From Zygnema cylindricum (lineage: Eukaryota > Streptophyta > Zygnematophyceae > Zygnematales > Zygnemataceae): a DNA stretch of 64,000 nt. A program made the translations under genes and the position numbers. Shown one piece after another: positions 43,939 to 53,737 of the stretch (the stretch's first letter is position 1; each line of letters begins with the position of its first letter). The stretch is from positions 64,001 to 128,000 of the forward strand of contig JBBHKE010002693.1 of NCBI GenBank assembly GCA_037447655.1, read 5' to 3'. Under the pieces are notes generated by a model. It did no database searches. It saw nothing but the letters and a program-made list of their open reading frames with translations, and was not told the DNA's origin.

Positions 43939-44666
43939 TGTAGATATTGTTACTAGACAATCCTGGTCCAAGTACTTAGATTTTTGTTAGTAGATTTTTT
44001 AGTGAACCCTCTACATATGTTTTTGATGTTTTCTAGATCCTTTCAGTATTTAGTTCAATTAAGAACAATCAAGTTGACAAAAAATGTTCATTCTACACAG
44101 AGTTAAGGAAATGATAGCACTAAGTGCACTTTAAGGTGTACTTTGTTCTATTGTTTTTGATTTCGTTGTGGTATATGTTTGACTCGTTGAAAGACCTCTC
44201 TTATTTGAAGTTACATATCATAGAATATAGATCTAGTCTACTAGGTATTTCTCTTTGGGTTTCCTTCTGTTGTCATATCTACTAATGGCTCTATTCCGCA
44301 CGTGTAAGTGTGACTCATAGTAGGAGTGGATCAGAGCTAAGTCAAAATGCCCATGATTTTCAACAATTAGTGGAAACAAATAAGGAATTGCTAGTGTAAA
44401 ATACGCTCTTAATTTACAATTGAAATGTAGGATTTCGGTGAGGCAAAATATATTGTTCGCATACAAGTTGAAAGAGATACAGAAAAGAAAATTATTAGGC
44501 TAACTCAAAAAGAAGTAATAGGAAATATGTTGGAAAAAAGGTTGTGCAACTCCTTCGGAGTATAAGAAAATACTTGAAGGAATGGAGCATGAGTTTCGAG
44601 TCATAATAGATGAGGAACTCAGTGCTGGAGAGCAAAAATTTATGTTCCAAGTACCCTTTAGAGAAG
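43939..44666 (+). pseudogene. Type D deletion unit 2: LTR, gag start and RT
   Basis: This repeats the unit starting at 43013, 926 bp further on: the same LTR part from TGTAGATATTG, a frameshifted gag start (near 44278) and the same RT segment with further small deletions. It is cut at 44666 by a type B element. The interrupted RT continues at 55096. Confidence 0.8.
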
Positions 44667-45701
44667 TGTTGAAATTAATAGATTTCTAGAGTATTTTCTA
44701 GGTTTAAATATGTTAGTATAAAAGGAAAAGAAAAGGACGGACAGCCTGCCTCCACCTCCTCTCTCTATCCCCATACTTGTTGTAGTCACTGAAGGATAGA
44801 GAGAGTGGTTGATCCATGGCTACCTTAGTTCAACAGGGAGTTATTTTTAGTAGGTTACTAAAAATATATCTGACGGACCCGGGATTTGATCCCCATACCT
44901 GCCATTCATTAAGTTGGCAAATAGCGGTCAGCTTTATCCTATTAGACTAGGACCATTGCCAAATGCTATAATATGTGATAATTATATATCTATTTAGGAA
45001 GGAACAAATTCATTTAGCTGAAACTCTATACGGCATGCATAGATACGGTTTTGTAAAGTACGAAGTACGTTACTACTTTGAAACGCATACCGCACATTTT
45101 GTTTCGACAGCGAAACAAATATCGCGCAAGTATTTATGACGGCTGAGATTGCATTTCAAGTCAAATCCAATGGCGCACATCATCGCCTAAATCACGAAAT
45201 GGTCATTTTGGCATTTAGTGACGTGGCATGACCTGGCGCCACATGGAGAGATAACATTCGCGCGGGAATTCTGGGGAACGTACGGACGAGTGGAAAATGG
45301 ACACGCGTTCGCTCAATGGCCTTGTCGTACAAAGGTTGTACAAAAAGTACATAGTCAGTAGTACTTTTATGTACTTTATAGTATTTTGATTAATTCGTAT
45401 AGTTAGTAGATAGGGGTTGTGAGTGGGAGCTAAGACTTAGAAAAATCTTGTATATGGTCTTCTCTCTCTTTTAGAGGTTGTATAAATTGGCATTTCTGCC
45501 GCCTTATAATTTATCGCCTTGTTGGGCGTTTTCAGAGATTCTTTTTCCTACAGACTTAGGGGAGTACAGGCTGCACAAGAGTGCAGTCAGATTTTCTGCT
45601 TGTCTGCTTAGGTAGCAGTGGTTGCCATTGAAAGTGGGTTAGTTAATAACTATCTAGAGGCTTCTTGTACTTTGTAGTCTAATGGAAGACACAAAGTTTC
45701 A
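44667..45701 (+). mobile_element. 5' LTR of type B copia element
   Basis: This 1035-bp LTR starts TGTTGAAATTAATAG and ends ACAAAGTTTCA, with the half-tRNA primer-binding site GGTTATGGGCCCACC at 45702-45716. A TATAAAT box lies near 45480. Confidence 0.9.
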
Positions 45702-45707
45702 GGTTAT

Positions 45708-47148
45708 GGGCCCACCCATTAGGGTGCCTACCTTCAAGAGATCTGGGTTCATCTATTGGGAAGCCATGATGATGGGAGCTTTGAGGCAAAAACGATACTA
45801 GGATATCGTTAGTGGACAAGTGAAACATCCACCTTCAAGAACTCCACTAAGGTTTGGAGGAGTAAGATTTCTTACAACAACATCTGGATCAAAGGAGGAG
45901 TCAGATGATGGGGACGCGAGTGTGTCTGAAAAGGGGAAAGAGAAGGAGACACCCCTCACTTCTATTGCCACAGTATCGGGAGCGGCGACCGTGAAGACCG
46001 CGAAAAACGATACCCAAATGTGGGAGGATGTAAACATGGCTGTGAAGAATTTCATTCTAAGGCACCTCACTCAAGTTTTGGCCACCCCTCATCTACACAT
46101 TTAGAAGGCCAAGGAGTTGTGGGTGAGTTTGGTGGAGGTTTATAGAGCTGGAACTATTTAGGAGCTCCAGTTGGCTGAGCAAAAGCTAGTGAGTTACACT
46201 CACAAAGGAGGAAAGATGTTAGATTACTGTATTGATCTTTCTTGTTTGTATATGGAGATGGAAAGTGCTGGATGGACAGGTACAATGAAAATGAAAGTTA
46301 ACACTCTTATCATGAAGTTACCAGATGAGTTCGAGAACATAGTGTATCGAGTAGAGGAAATGCCTGATAGTTCATGGAAATAGAACAAAGTGGTCAGGAT
46401 GATACTTGTGCAGGAAAACAGAATAAAGATTAGGAGAGGAGGAAAAAGCATTCAAGCTCTTGCTGCAGGAGGGGACCGATGGGGGAAGGACTCAAACAAA
46501 CCGTACAAAAGGAAAAGAGATCATTCAGGAAGACCAAGGCCCCCAAAGGGTCTTTGTCATTTTTGCAAAAAGCAACGACACTTCATCGCAGATTGTGTCA
46601 AGCTATCAAAGCTGAGGGTTGAAGAGAACAGTAGAGGGGGTTTTTCCGGAGGGAAGAAAAAGGCACTTGTGGTTCCAAAAGTGATAGGAAAAACCGAGAA
46701 CGAGTCCTCTAAGGAGGATGGGAAGCTTCTTCTTTACGAGAGTCTGGAAAGGAAGGAGATCCCTCGGAGAGAAAAGTGTGCCCTGGGAGCAATTCGGGAA
46801 GCTCCACATGAAGGATGGATTATCGACTCAGGTGCATCCATGCATATGTGTCGTGATAAAGAACTCTTCACTAAGCTAAGAAAGATCCCTACTGTAGAGA
46901 TAGAGTATGGGGATGGGAGAGTGGTTAGTACAAATTTAGTGGGATAAGTAGATTTGAAAGTCTAAGTGGAAGGTAAGACTTCTATACTTACATTCTCAGA
47001 TGTACTCTACATTCCTCAACTAAGTAAAAATCCTGTCTCTACATTTATGTTAGATGACAAAGAGTTTGATACCCTCACTAGAAAGGGAGTCTTTACAGCT
47101 AAGTATGGGGATGAAGATTACTTCACGGCAGATAAGGATAGCTAAGGA
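45708..47148 (+). pseudogene. Type B copia gag and protease
   Basis: The frame starts at the ATG within the primer-binding site (MGPPIRVPTFKRSGFIYWEA) and keeps one frame for long stretches: MAVKNFILRHLTQVLATPHL, SYTHKGGKMLDYCIDLSCLY, zinc knuckle CHFCKKQRHFIADC, and the protease active site GWIIDSGASMHMCRD, with DSG intact. At least seven in-frame TAG or TAA codons lie between 45800 and 47145. Most replace Trp or Gln codons of related copies, the pattern expected from C-to-T or G-to-A change. The element is otherwise collinear. Confidence 0.88.
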
Positions 47149-48445
47149 ATGTTTAGGCTTAAGCTGAGTAATGAAAAGAAGAATGCTTACTATTTTGGTG
47201 TTCTTAAGTTGATGATTTGGCATAAGCGGTTGGGGCATGTGCATTTTGATAGGTTGAGGGAAATGAAAAAGCTTGGGGTAGTAGAAGGCATTCTGTTTGG
47301 GGATAATGAAATGATGGATGATTGTAGTGGCTGTGCTCAAGGTAAGGCTCACAGACTTCCCTTTCCCAAAGCCGCCACATATAGAGGTGAGAAAGTGTTA
47401 GATTTGGTCCACACAGATATTTATGAATTTGCAAAAGTACCTTCGGTTGGAGGAAAGAGGTTTATGATGACAATTAGCGATGACTTGTCTAGATACTCTA
47501 GAGTCTACTTTCGAAAACAGAGTCTAAAGCATCAACTTACTTCAAAGAATATGAAGCATAGAGTGAGAAGTTGCATGAAACCCCCATTAAGAGGATAAGG
47601 AGTGATAATAGGGGGGAATATACCTCTAACCAGTTTGAGGAATATGTGAGTGATGATAGAGTGCAACACCAAAAAACTGTACCATATAACCCGAAACAAA
47701 ATGGGGTTGCTTAGAGGTTGAATCGAACACTAGGAGATAGTGCATGCAGTATGTTGGCAGACAAAAAATTAGGAAAGAGATTTTGGGCAGAAGCAATGAA
47801 CTGTGCCAACTAAATTAAGAATAGAGTCCTTACCTCAGCTGTAAAAGGAGTGACACCTTATGAGAGACGGGTTGGAAGGAAACCAGATATCACACACCTT
47901 TAAGTATTTGGTAGCCAAGTTTACAGTCTTGACACGGATAGGAAAAACTGGAAACTAAATGCTAAGGGAAAACCTGGATACTTTATGGGATATAATGAAG
48001 ATGTTAAAGGATATAGAGTTCATGACTTAGCAAAAAGAGATATCATTCTGGTCAAACACTTAGTTTTCATGGATGAAGGGAACTCATTTGACCCCTTCAA
48101 ATATACATAGAAGATAAAAATCAGATTTGAGTCCGAAAGTGAGGAGAACTCGGTCGTTCCCGAAAGAGACATGAGTGAAACCGTGATTGCACATTCAAGG
48201 GAGATCCAGATACACGAGACTCACCGAAACCTCACATACTCTTATGGACTTCGAGGAGTTAGAAGAAGCGGGACAAGAACCGTCTTCTATGGACAGGGGA
48301 GCCGATGAGACAGTGAGAAGAAATCCAAGACTTCCATCCATTCCAGCTTCAGAGTTTGAGGGAGGAAGGAAGAGCAGCAAAAGGATACAAGAAAAACAAG
48401 CCGCTCATAAGGTAACTAAGCTATCTCATCAGATGAGCCTTAGTC
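47149..48445 (+). pseudogene. Type B copia integrase and linker
   Basis: GAG-pre-integrase (YYFGVLKLMIWHKRLGHVHF), Cys pair CSGCAQGKAHRLPFPK, core DLVHTDIYEFAKVPSVGGKR and TISDDLSRYSRVYF. The frame breaks near 47530 and continues with SDNRGEYTSNQFEEYV-type sequence, NPKQNGVA before a TAG, RLNRTLGDSACSMLADKKLG, then the C-terminal GKPGYFMGYNEDVKGYRVHD. The linker to RT contains NPRLPSIPASEFEGGRKSSK. It is inactive. Confidence 0.86.
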
Positions 48446-50027
48446 TTACTCGGAGGCATTAAATAGTCCAGAGAAAGAAAGATGGATTAGAGCCAGAAAT
48501 GATGAGATGGCTTCTATCATGGAAGCAAATACTTGGGAATTAGCAGATTGTCCTATAGACACAAAAGTTATTGGGTGTAAATGGGTATTTAAACTAAAAT
48601 TGAACCCAAATAATACCATTGAAAGATATAAGGCTCGATTGGTAGCGAAAGGGTTCACCCAAAAAGAGGGGATTGACTATGAGGAGACATTTGCTCCAGT
48701 TTTTTGGTTCCCATCAATAAGGATTCTACTCAGTCTGGCAGCAGCGGAAGACATGAAAATACACCAAATGGACATTAAGACTGCTTTTCTTAATGGTGAG
48801 TAAGAGGAAGAAATTTTCATGAGATAACTTGAAGGGTTCGTGGAAGAAGGAGAAGAGAGCAAAGTCTGCAAGCTCATAAAGTCCTTATATAGACTGAAGC
48901 AGGCTCCCCGATACTGGAATAAGAAACTAGATGAGTTTTTTACCGGTTTGGGATATATCCGTATCAACTCTGACCATTCTATCTATATGTTTGAAGATGA
49001 GAATGGTGTCATTTTTATTGCAATTTATCTGGATGATTTGCTTGTGTTGAGTAAATCTTTGAAAAGATCAATGAGTTAAAGAAGGATCTTAGAAGCAATT
49101 TTGATATGAAGGATTTAGGGGAGGCAAGATATAGTCTGGGGATTCAAATAGAGAGAGATAGGGGGAAAAAGATTATCAAACTTACTTAGAAGGAAGCAAT
49201 AGGTAATATGCATGAGAAATTTCACATGGAAAATGCTAACAGGTGTACTACTTCTATGGACTTGAAAAAAGTAAGTGATGGGAGTGTAGAAGGAGGAGTG
49301 ATGATCTAAGATGATCAGATGTGACCAGAGGAAAGAGAGTTTATGAAGTCTATCCCTTATAGACAAGTTGTAGGAAGTTTAATCTATTTTATGACCTATA
49401 CCAAGCCGCACATAGCGGCAACAGTTGGAGTACTCAATATGAGTCTTAATGATCCTAAGAAGAGAAACTAGGAGGCAACCAAGAGAGTCATGAGATATCT
49501 GGTGGGAACTAGAGAGTTATGGTTGTTTTTTGGAGGGGAGCACACTGACATCACTACTTGGAGTGATGGCAGTTATGGGGACACACCTATGTGAAGACGC
49601 ACTTCTATCTATGTGTTGTATATTGGGGAAGGTGCATGCTGTTGAAGCAGTACGCAATAAAAGGTGGTTGCTCAGTCTATTATGGAGGCTAAGTACATGG
49701 CCTCTTGTTTTGGTGTGAAAGAGTTGATGTGGGTCAAATTCTTGCTGCAAGAACTGGGGTATATGAAAGAGGGAGTGCATGAAGTGTTTTGTTATAATGA
49801 AGCTGCCATTGCAATTGCAGCTAATCCAAAACATCATTTTAAAGTTAAGCATATGGACATAAGATTGAGTTTTGTGAGGGAAAAAGTTGAGAATAAGATT
49901 GTGAATCTTGTATATAGATCTGAAGAGGAAATGGTGGCTGATATGATGACAAAACGAGTGCCCTCTCCTAAATTAAAATATTGTAGAGAAAAATGTGGAC
50001 TAGAACTGAAGGTAAAATTAGACTAAA
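48446..50027 (+). pseudogene. Type B copia RT and RNase H
   Basis: Landmarks: [51 protein letters not shown] (TAA), KSLYRLKQAPRYWNKKLDEF, active site IYLDDLLVLS (YLDD), then after a frameshift ARYSLGIQIERDRGKKIIKL, RNase H with SIMEAKYMASCFGVKELMWV, AAIAIAANPKHHFKVKHMDI and the end LKYCREKCGLELKVKLD. Around ten stops or frameshifts. The polypurine tract AAAATAAGGGGAG precedes the 3' LTR. Confidence 0.88.
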
Positions 50028-50039
50028 AAATAAGGGGAG

Positions 50040-50119
50040 TGTTGAAATTAACAGATTTCTAGAGTATTTTCTAGGTTTAAATATGTTAGTATAAAAGGAA
50101 AAGAAAAGGACGGACAAAC
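50040..50119 (+). mobile_element. 3' LTR of type B copia, left part
   Basis: It starts TGTTGAAATTAACAG and is interrupted after CGGACAAAC by the gag-only element; the rest resumes at 54898. Confidence 0.9.
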
Positions 50120-51294
50120 TGAAACTCTGAGACCTCCATTGGCCCTCAGAGTATGCAGATCCAAAAGAAGCTAATCTAGATAGTGCCGACTCCAAGTTAA
50201 TTTAAACCCAAGTGACTGACCCCTTGACAGTCAGAACCCCAATTTATATTCACCCCTGTGAAATAACACTTTCTGTGTGCTCAGTTCCACCACAGAATGC
50301 AAAGTTAGAATATGAGATTTGGACACATTCACCCACTTTGACTTTCCCTTAGAAATACAGCCTCCCTGGCAGACAAAAACTCTGACCGACTACACCCCTG
50401 TGTAGCCTAGACTCCCCTGAGTCCGCAGCAAAAAGAATCACTGAAAATGGTCAAGTAAATTGATAGATATGGCTGGCCAAAGTTTGCCATTTATACAGAG
50501 TGCTCTCTGGGAGAGGCAGCTGCCTACCCAAAATTTTCTAAGTCCTATTCCCTCTCTAAAACTCTATCTACTGAAGTACGCCACCAATCAAATTACTGTA
50601 TCGTACAGAAAAGTACAGGTGCCGGTGTACTTTCTGTACGGCCATTGTACGACATGGCCAAAATGTCGACACGTGTCAAATCAGGATTAGTTCCTGTAAT
50701 CTCCGGAATTCCCGTAATCCAATGTTATTACGCCACGTGTTATCTGACGTGGCAAAGACCGTAAAACGCCAAAAGTACATTTCCGTGATCGCGGCGCCTA
50801 TCGCGGCCGTCCGATCAAAACCGGCTATAATCCTAGCCGCTGAAATTCGACGCGCGGTATTCGTTTCGCTATCGAAACAAATGCGCGGTATCCGTTCTGT
50901 CCCCATACCGTACTTCGTACTAAATCAAATTGTATCTATGTACAAAGTATCTATAAGCCGTTAAACGGATTTATCTACATACAAAGATTTATATATTTAT
51001 CAAACCTTATATATCGTAATATCATTCTTAGACTTAACGGCTAGAGCTAACGGCTAATGCCGATTGACGGACGGCAGGTACCAGGATCAATTCCTGCGTC
51101 CGGCAGCCTACTTTTGGTAAGTCTAATTCTCCCCCTGTCTTCTCTAGAGAGCCTAGGCAGCCATGGCTCTAGCTCCCTATCCAGCCTTCAGTGACTACAA
51201 CAAATGTGGGGGCTTGGATAGGGGAGTTAGAGGCAGACCGCCTCAGCTCTTTTTCTATCCTAATACAGACCTAGAAAATACCCAAATATCAACA
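50120..51294 (-). repeat. 3' LTR of the gag-only element
   Basis: It runs TGTTGATATTTGGG to GAGTTTCA on the - strand and is almost identical to 53718-54892. Confidence 0.93.
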
Positions 51295-51357
51295 CTCCCC
51301 TTATTTTCTAGTCTATTTTCTTTCAACTTCCACAAACAAGTAAACAAACACCCCCTC

Positions 51358-51512
51358 ATTTTTTTTTTTTCCTTTTCTTTTTCCTTTTTTCTTTTCCTTT
51401 CATAAAACTTAAGTATTTAACACAGTGCATTAAATGAACTGAAATGATAATTGCATCACACATTTTATTTAACATCCCTTTTTCCATAAATCCGAGCAAA
51501 GATTTTATCCAC
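51358..51512. repeat. 155-bp direct repeat flanking a TRIM LTR, left copy
   Basis: It matches 51787-51941 nearly base for base (from the poly-T tract to GCAAAGATTTTATCCAC). The repeated sequence encodes the VMKWIKSLLGFMEKGMLN region of the gag-only protein. Confidence 0.9.
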
Positions 51513-51779
51513 CGGTCAAACCATCCGCAATCCCGCTGGCTCCGATACCATGTTAGATTTCCTAGAAATCCGGGATTCGGCATGTCCCACACTTGGGAAA
51601 ATTGAGCCGGCCAGGGTTCGAACCTGGGACCTTTCACTTCAGCTGCGAACGCACCACCATTGTGCCACCTGCTCGATGTTGAGACTGGCGGGTCCGTACC
51701 CATTTATTACGGGCGGCTCGAGTATGGATATTTCCATATTCTACCCCGTATTGGACCGGCTTCACGTGCCAATCCAACA
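51513..51779 (-). mobile_element. Single TRIM LTR plus primer-binding site inside the gag-only element
   Basis: On the - strand it is one 229-bp TRIM LTR (51551-51779, TGTTGGATTGG to ATCTAACA), then TGGTATCGGAGCC and about 25 bp of internal TRIM sequence ending GGTTTGACC. No second LTR exists. The flanks are a 155-bp direct repeat rather than a 5-bp duplication. Confidence 0.88.
51604..51674 (-). tRNA. tRNA-like cloverleaf in the reverse-strand TRIM LTR
   Basis: A third copy of the TRIM tRNA-like sequence: A box TGGCACAATGG, B box GGTTCGAACCC, T stem CCAGG/CCTGG. One acceptor position mismatches. It shows that the tRNA-like part is a stable component of this LTR. Confidence 0.55.
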
Positions 51780-53737
51780 CCCCCCTCTTTTTTTTTTTTC
51801 CTTTTCTTTTTCCTTTTTTCTTTTCCTTTCATAAAACTTAAGTATTTAACACAGTGCATTAAATGAACTGAAATGATAATTGCATCACACATTTTATTTA
51901 ACATCCCTTTTTCCATAAATCCGAGCAAAGATTTTATCCACTTCATCACTCTTTCATCCACACACAAACCGATTTCCCTCTTGCGATCCAAACAGCCAGC
52001 CCCATTTTCAATCTGCAACATACACCCAGATGCTAACCCTTTTACAGGCACATCTTCACAAGTGATGTCACACCAAGTAGTGATGTCAAATCCATCCACC
52101 CCCAAATATTCCCAAAAAACACTAGTCCCCACTAAGTTCCTCATAAGATCTACATCTTTCGTACTCATATTTTTATCCATGATAATTACCCCATTTTCTG
52201 AACCTCCCTCACTCTCTCCCATGGAATTCTTTCCACTATTACTTTCTAATTTAATTCCCAATAAATATTTCTTCTCCCCTAAACCTTTAATCAAATATTT
52301 ATCTTCTCCCCTATCCTTTGAAACCTCTTCGAGTTTCACTTCTCCCCTTTCCTCAGAATCTGTTGAAGTCTCCCTTTCTGACCAGTTTTCTGGTTCCCTA
52401 TTATCTATAAAATTATCCTTATTAATTTTATCTTTCCCGTTTTCACTTATGGATCCTAGAACTGACTTTCTCATTTCTAAGTCATACACTCTACACTTCT
52501 CAACATCCTCAAGTACCTCCTCTCTCTTTACTTCCCTTATACCTCCAAAAGCACACTGTTGCCTTCGTGCAATTACTGTGTGCTTTTCTTTCTTCCCCAT
52601 ACTACTAATCCGGAGAAGCTCTAAAATATCTTCATCCTTTTTCTCCTCTTCCCCTTTTTCCTCCTCATCCACATTCCAACTTCTAAGTTTTTCCAAAGAA
52701 GGGCATTCCTCCATATAATGACCCGGTTCCCTACAAAAGAAGCAAGCCCCCTTTTTTAAAGCTCCCCTTTCTTTTCCTCTCCCTCTCTTTCCACCAAAGT
52801 TCCGATAAGGTTTACCTTTTTCTTTCTTTCTCTCATCAAGCTTCCGCTCGTCACCACCGTTCCTCTCATCACGATTCCGCTCGTCACCGCCGTTCCTCTC
52901 ATCACGCTTCCGCCAATCACCACCAGCTGAAAATGCATTGACCCTGTCCTTTCCCCTACGAAGCTCCAAAGTGCTTTCCTTCACAAGAATTATCCCCATG
53001 GTAAAGCTCCAAGTCCATGAGGAGCCATCCATTGCCTGCATACGACAAATTATGTTTTCGTACTCATCTGGGAGTTTCATAATCAGTGTATTAATCTTAC
53101 TCTCCTCAGATTCTACATATCCCGCACTAGTAAGCTCAACATATAACGCAGCAATATCATTGCAAAACTCTATCATGCTACCGCCTTTATAAACGTAGGC
53201 ATCTATTTCCTGTTTTACTAATTGCTGCCTCTGAATAGTCTCACTCTTATAAATCTGAGTTAGTGCTTCCCATATCTCTGAAGACTTGGTTAGACTTAAA
53301 AGAGTGATAGCTATCGACTTAGACACATATCTAAGTATGAGATGTTTTGCTATAGTGTTTTTGTATTCCCATATTTTTGTGTCATTTTCTTCAGTTTTAG
53401 TCCCTACATGTGGTACCATAGCTGAGAGCCTAGCTCCCCTCACCATAGGTGTCCCTTTTTCCTTCTCCCCTATTTCCCCATCCACGGAAAGGTTTTTCCC
53501 TTCACCTTCCGTTACATCTGAACTCCGGATGATATTCTGGGCAGTCTCAGATGATTCTCCGTAGTAAGCTCCTCCAAAGCCAGGTGGCGGACATCTCACT
53601 TGTCCCGCAACAATTCCCCATAAGTGCTTCTCGAAAAGCAATCCCTCCATTGTAAACGCCCAATACGTGAAGCCTGTTCCATCAAACATAGGCACCCTAG
53701 ATGGTGGGCCCATAACCTGAAACTCTGAGACCTCCAT
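51707..53737 (-). CDS. Gag-only copia protein, 676 codons, fused to RT/RNase H relics
   Basis: The start ATG lies 20 bases inside the 5' LTR (MEVSEFQVMGPPSRVPMFDG), so the frame crosses the primer-binding site. Residues about 120-260 are the UBN2-type gag core (YKNTIAKHLILRYVSKSIA, ETIQRQQLVKQEIDAYVYKG, KLPDEYENIICRMQAMDGSS). A charged DERNGGDERN repeat follows, then the zinc knuckle CFFCREPGHYMEEC at about residues 330-345. The last 300 residues are Glu/Lys/Ser-rich, with relics of pol (KYLLGIKLESN, NLVGTSVFWEYLGVDGFDIT, VMKWIKSLL) but no catalytic residues. The final 40 codons run into the TRIM insert; the native end would be near 51310. It is probably a virus-like-particle protein. Confidence 0.85.
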   Translation of the reverse strand: MEVSEFQVMGPPSRVPMFDGTGFTYWAFTMEGLLFEKHLWGIVAGQVRCPPPGFGGAYYGESSETAQNIIRSSDVTEGEGKNLSVDGEIGEKEKGTPMVRGARLSAMVPHVGTKTEENDTKIWEYKNTIAKHLILRYVSKSIAITLLSLTKSSEIWEALTQIYKSETIQRQQLVKQEIDAYVYKGGSMIEFCNDIAALYVELTSAGYVESEESKINTLIMKLPDEYENIICRMQAMDGSSWTWSFTMGIILVKESTLELRRGKDRVNAFSAGGDWRKRDERNGGDERNRDERNGGDERKLDERKKEKGKPYRNFGGKRGRGKERGALKKGACFFCREPGHYMEECPSLEKLRSWNVDEEEKGEEEKKDEDILELLRISSMGKKEKHTVIARRQQCAFGGIREVKREEVLEDVEKCRVYDLEMRKSVLGSISENGKDKINKDNFIDNREPENWSERETSTDSEERGEVKLEEVSKDRGEDKYLIKGLGEKKYLLGIKLESNSGKNSMGESEGGSENGVIIMDKNMSTKDVDLMRNLVGTSVFWEYLGVDGFDITTWCDITCEDVPVKGLASGCMLQIENGAGCLDRKREIGLCVDERVMKWIKSLLGFMEKGMLNKMCDAIIISVHLMHCVKYLSFMKGKEKRKKKRKKKKEGGVGLAREAGPIRGRIWKYPYSSRP
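51787..51941. repeat. 155-bp direct repeat flanking a TRIM LTR, right copy
   Basis: Partner of 51358-51512. It joins the TRIM LTR start through a C-run (ACACCCCCCTC) that is also present at the left copy, a possible template-switch point. Confidence 0.9.

Noticed and set aside
51873-52718. 281-codon + strand frame rich in Ser, Leu and Pro
   Set aside because: It is the antisense shadow of the long - strand Gag frame; composition follows from the complement of Glu/Lys-rich codons.
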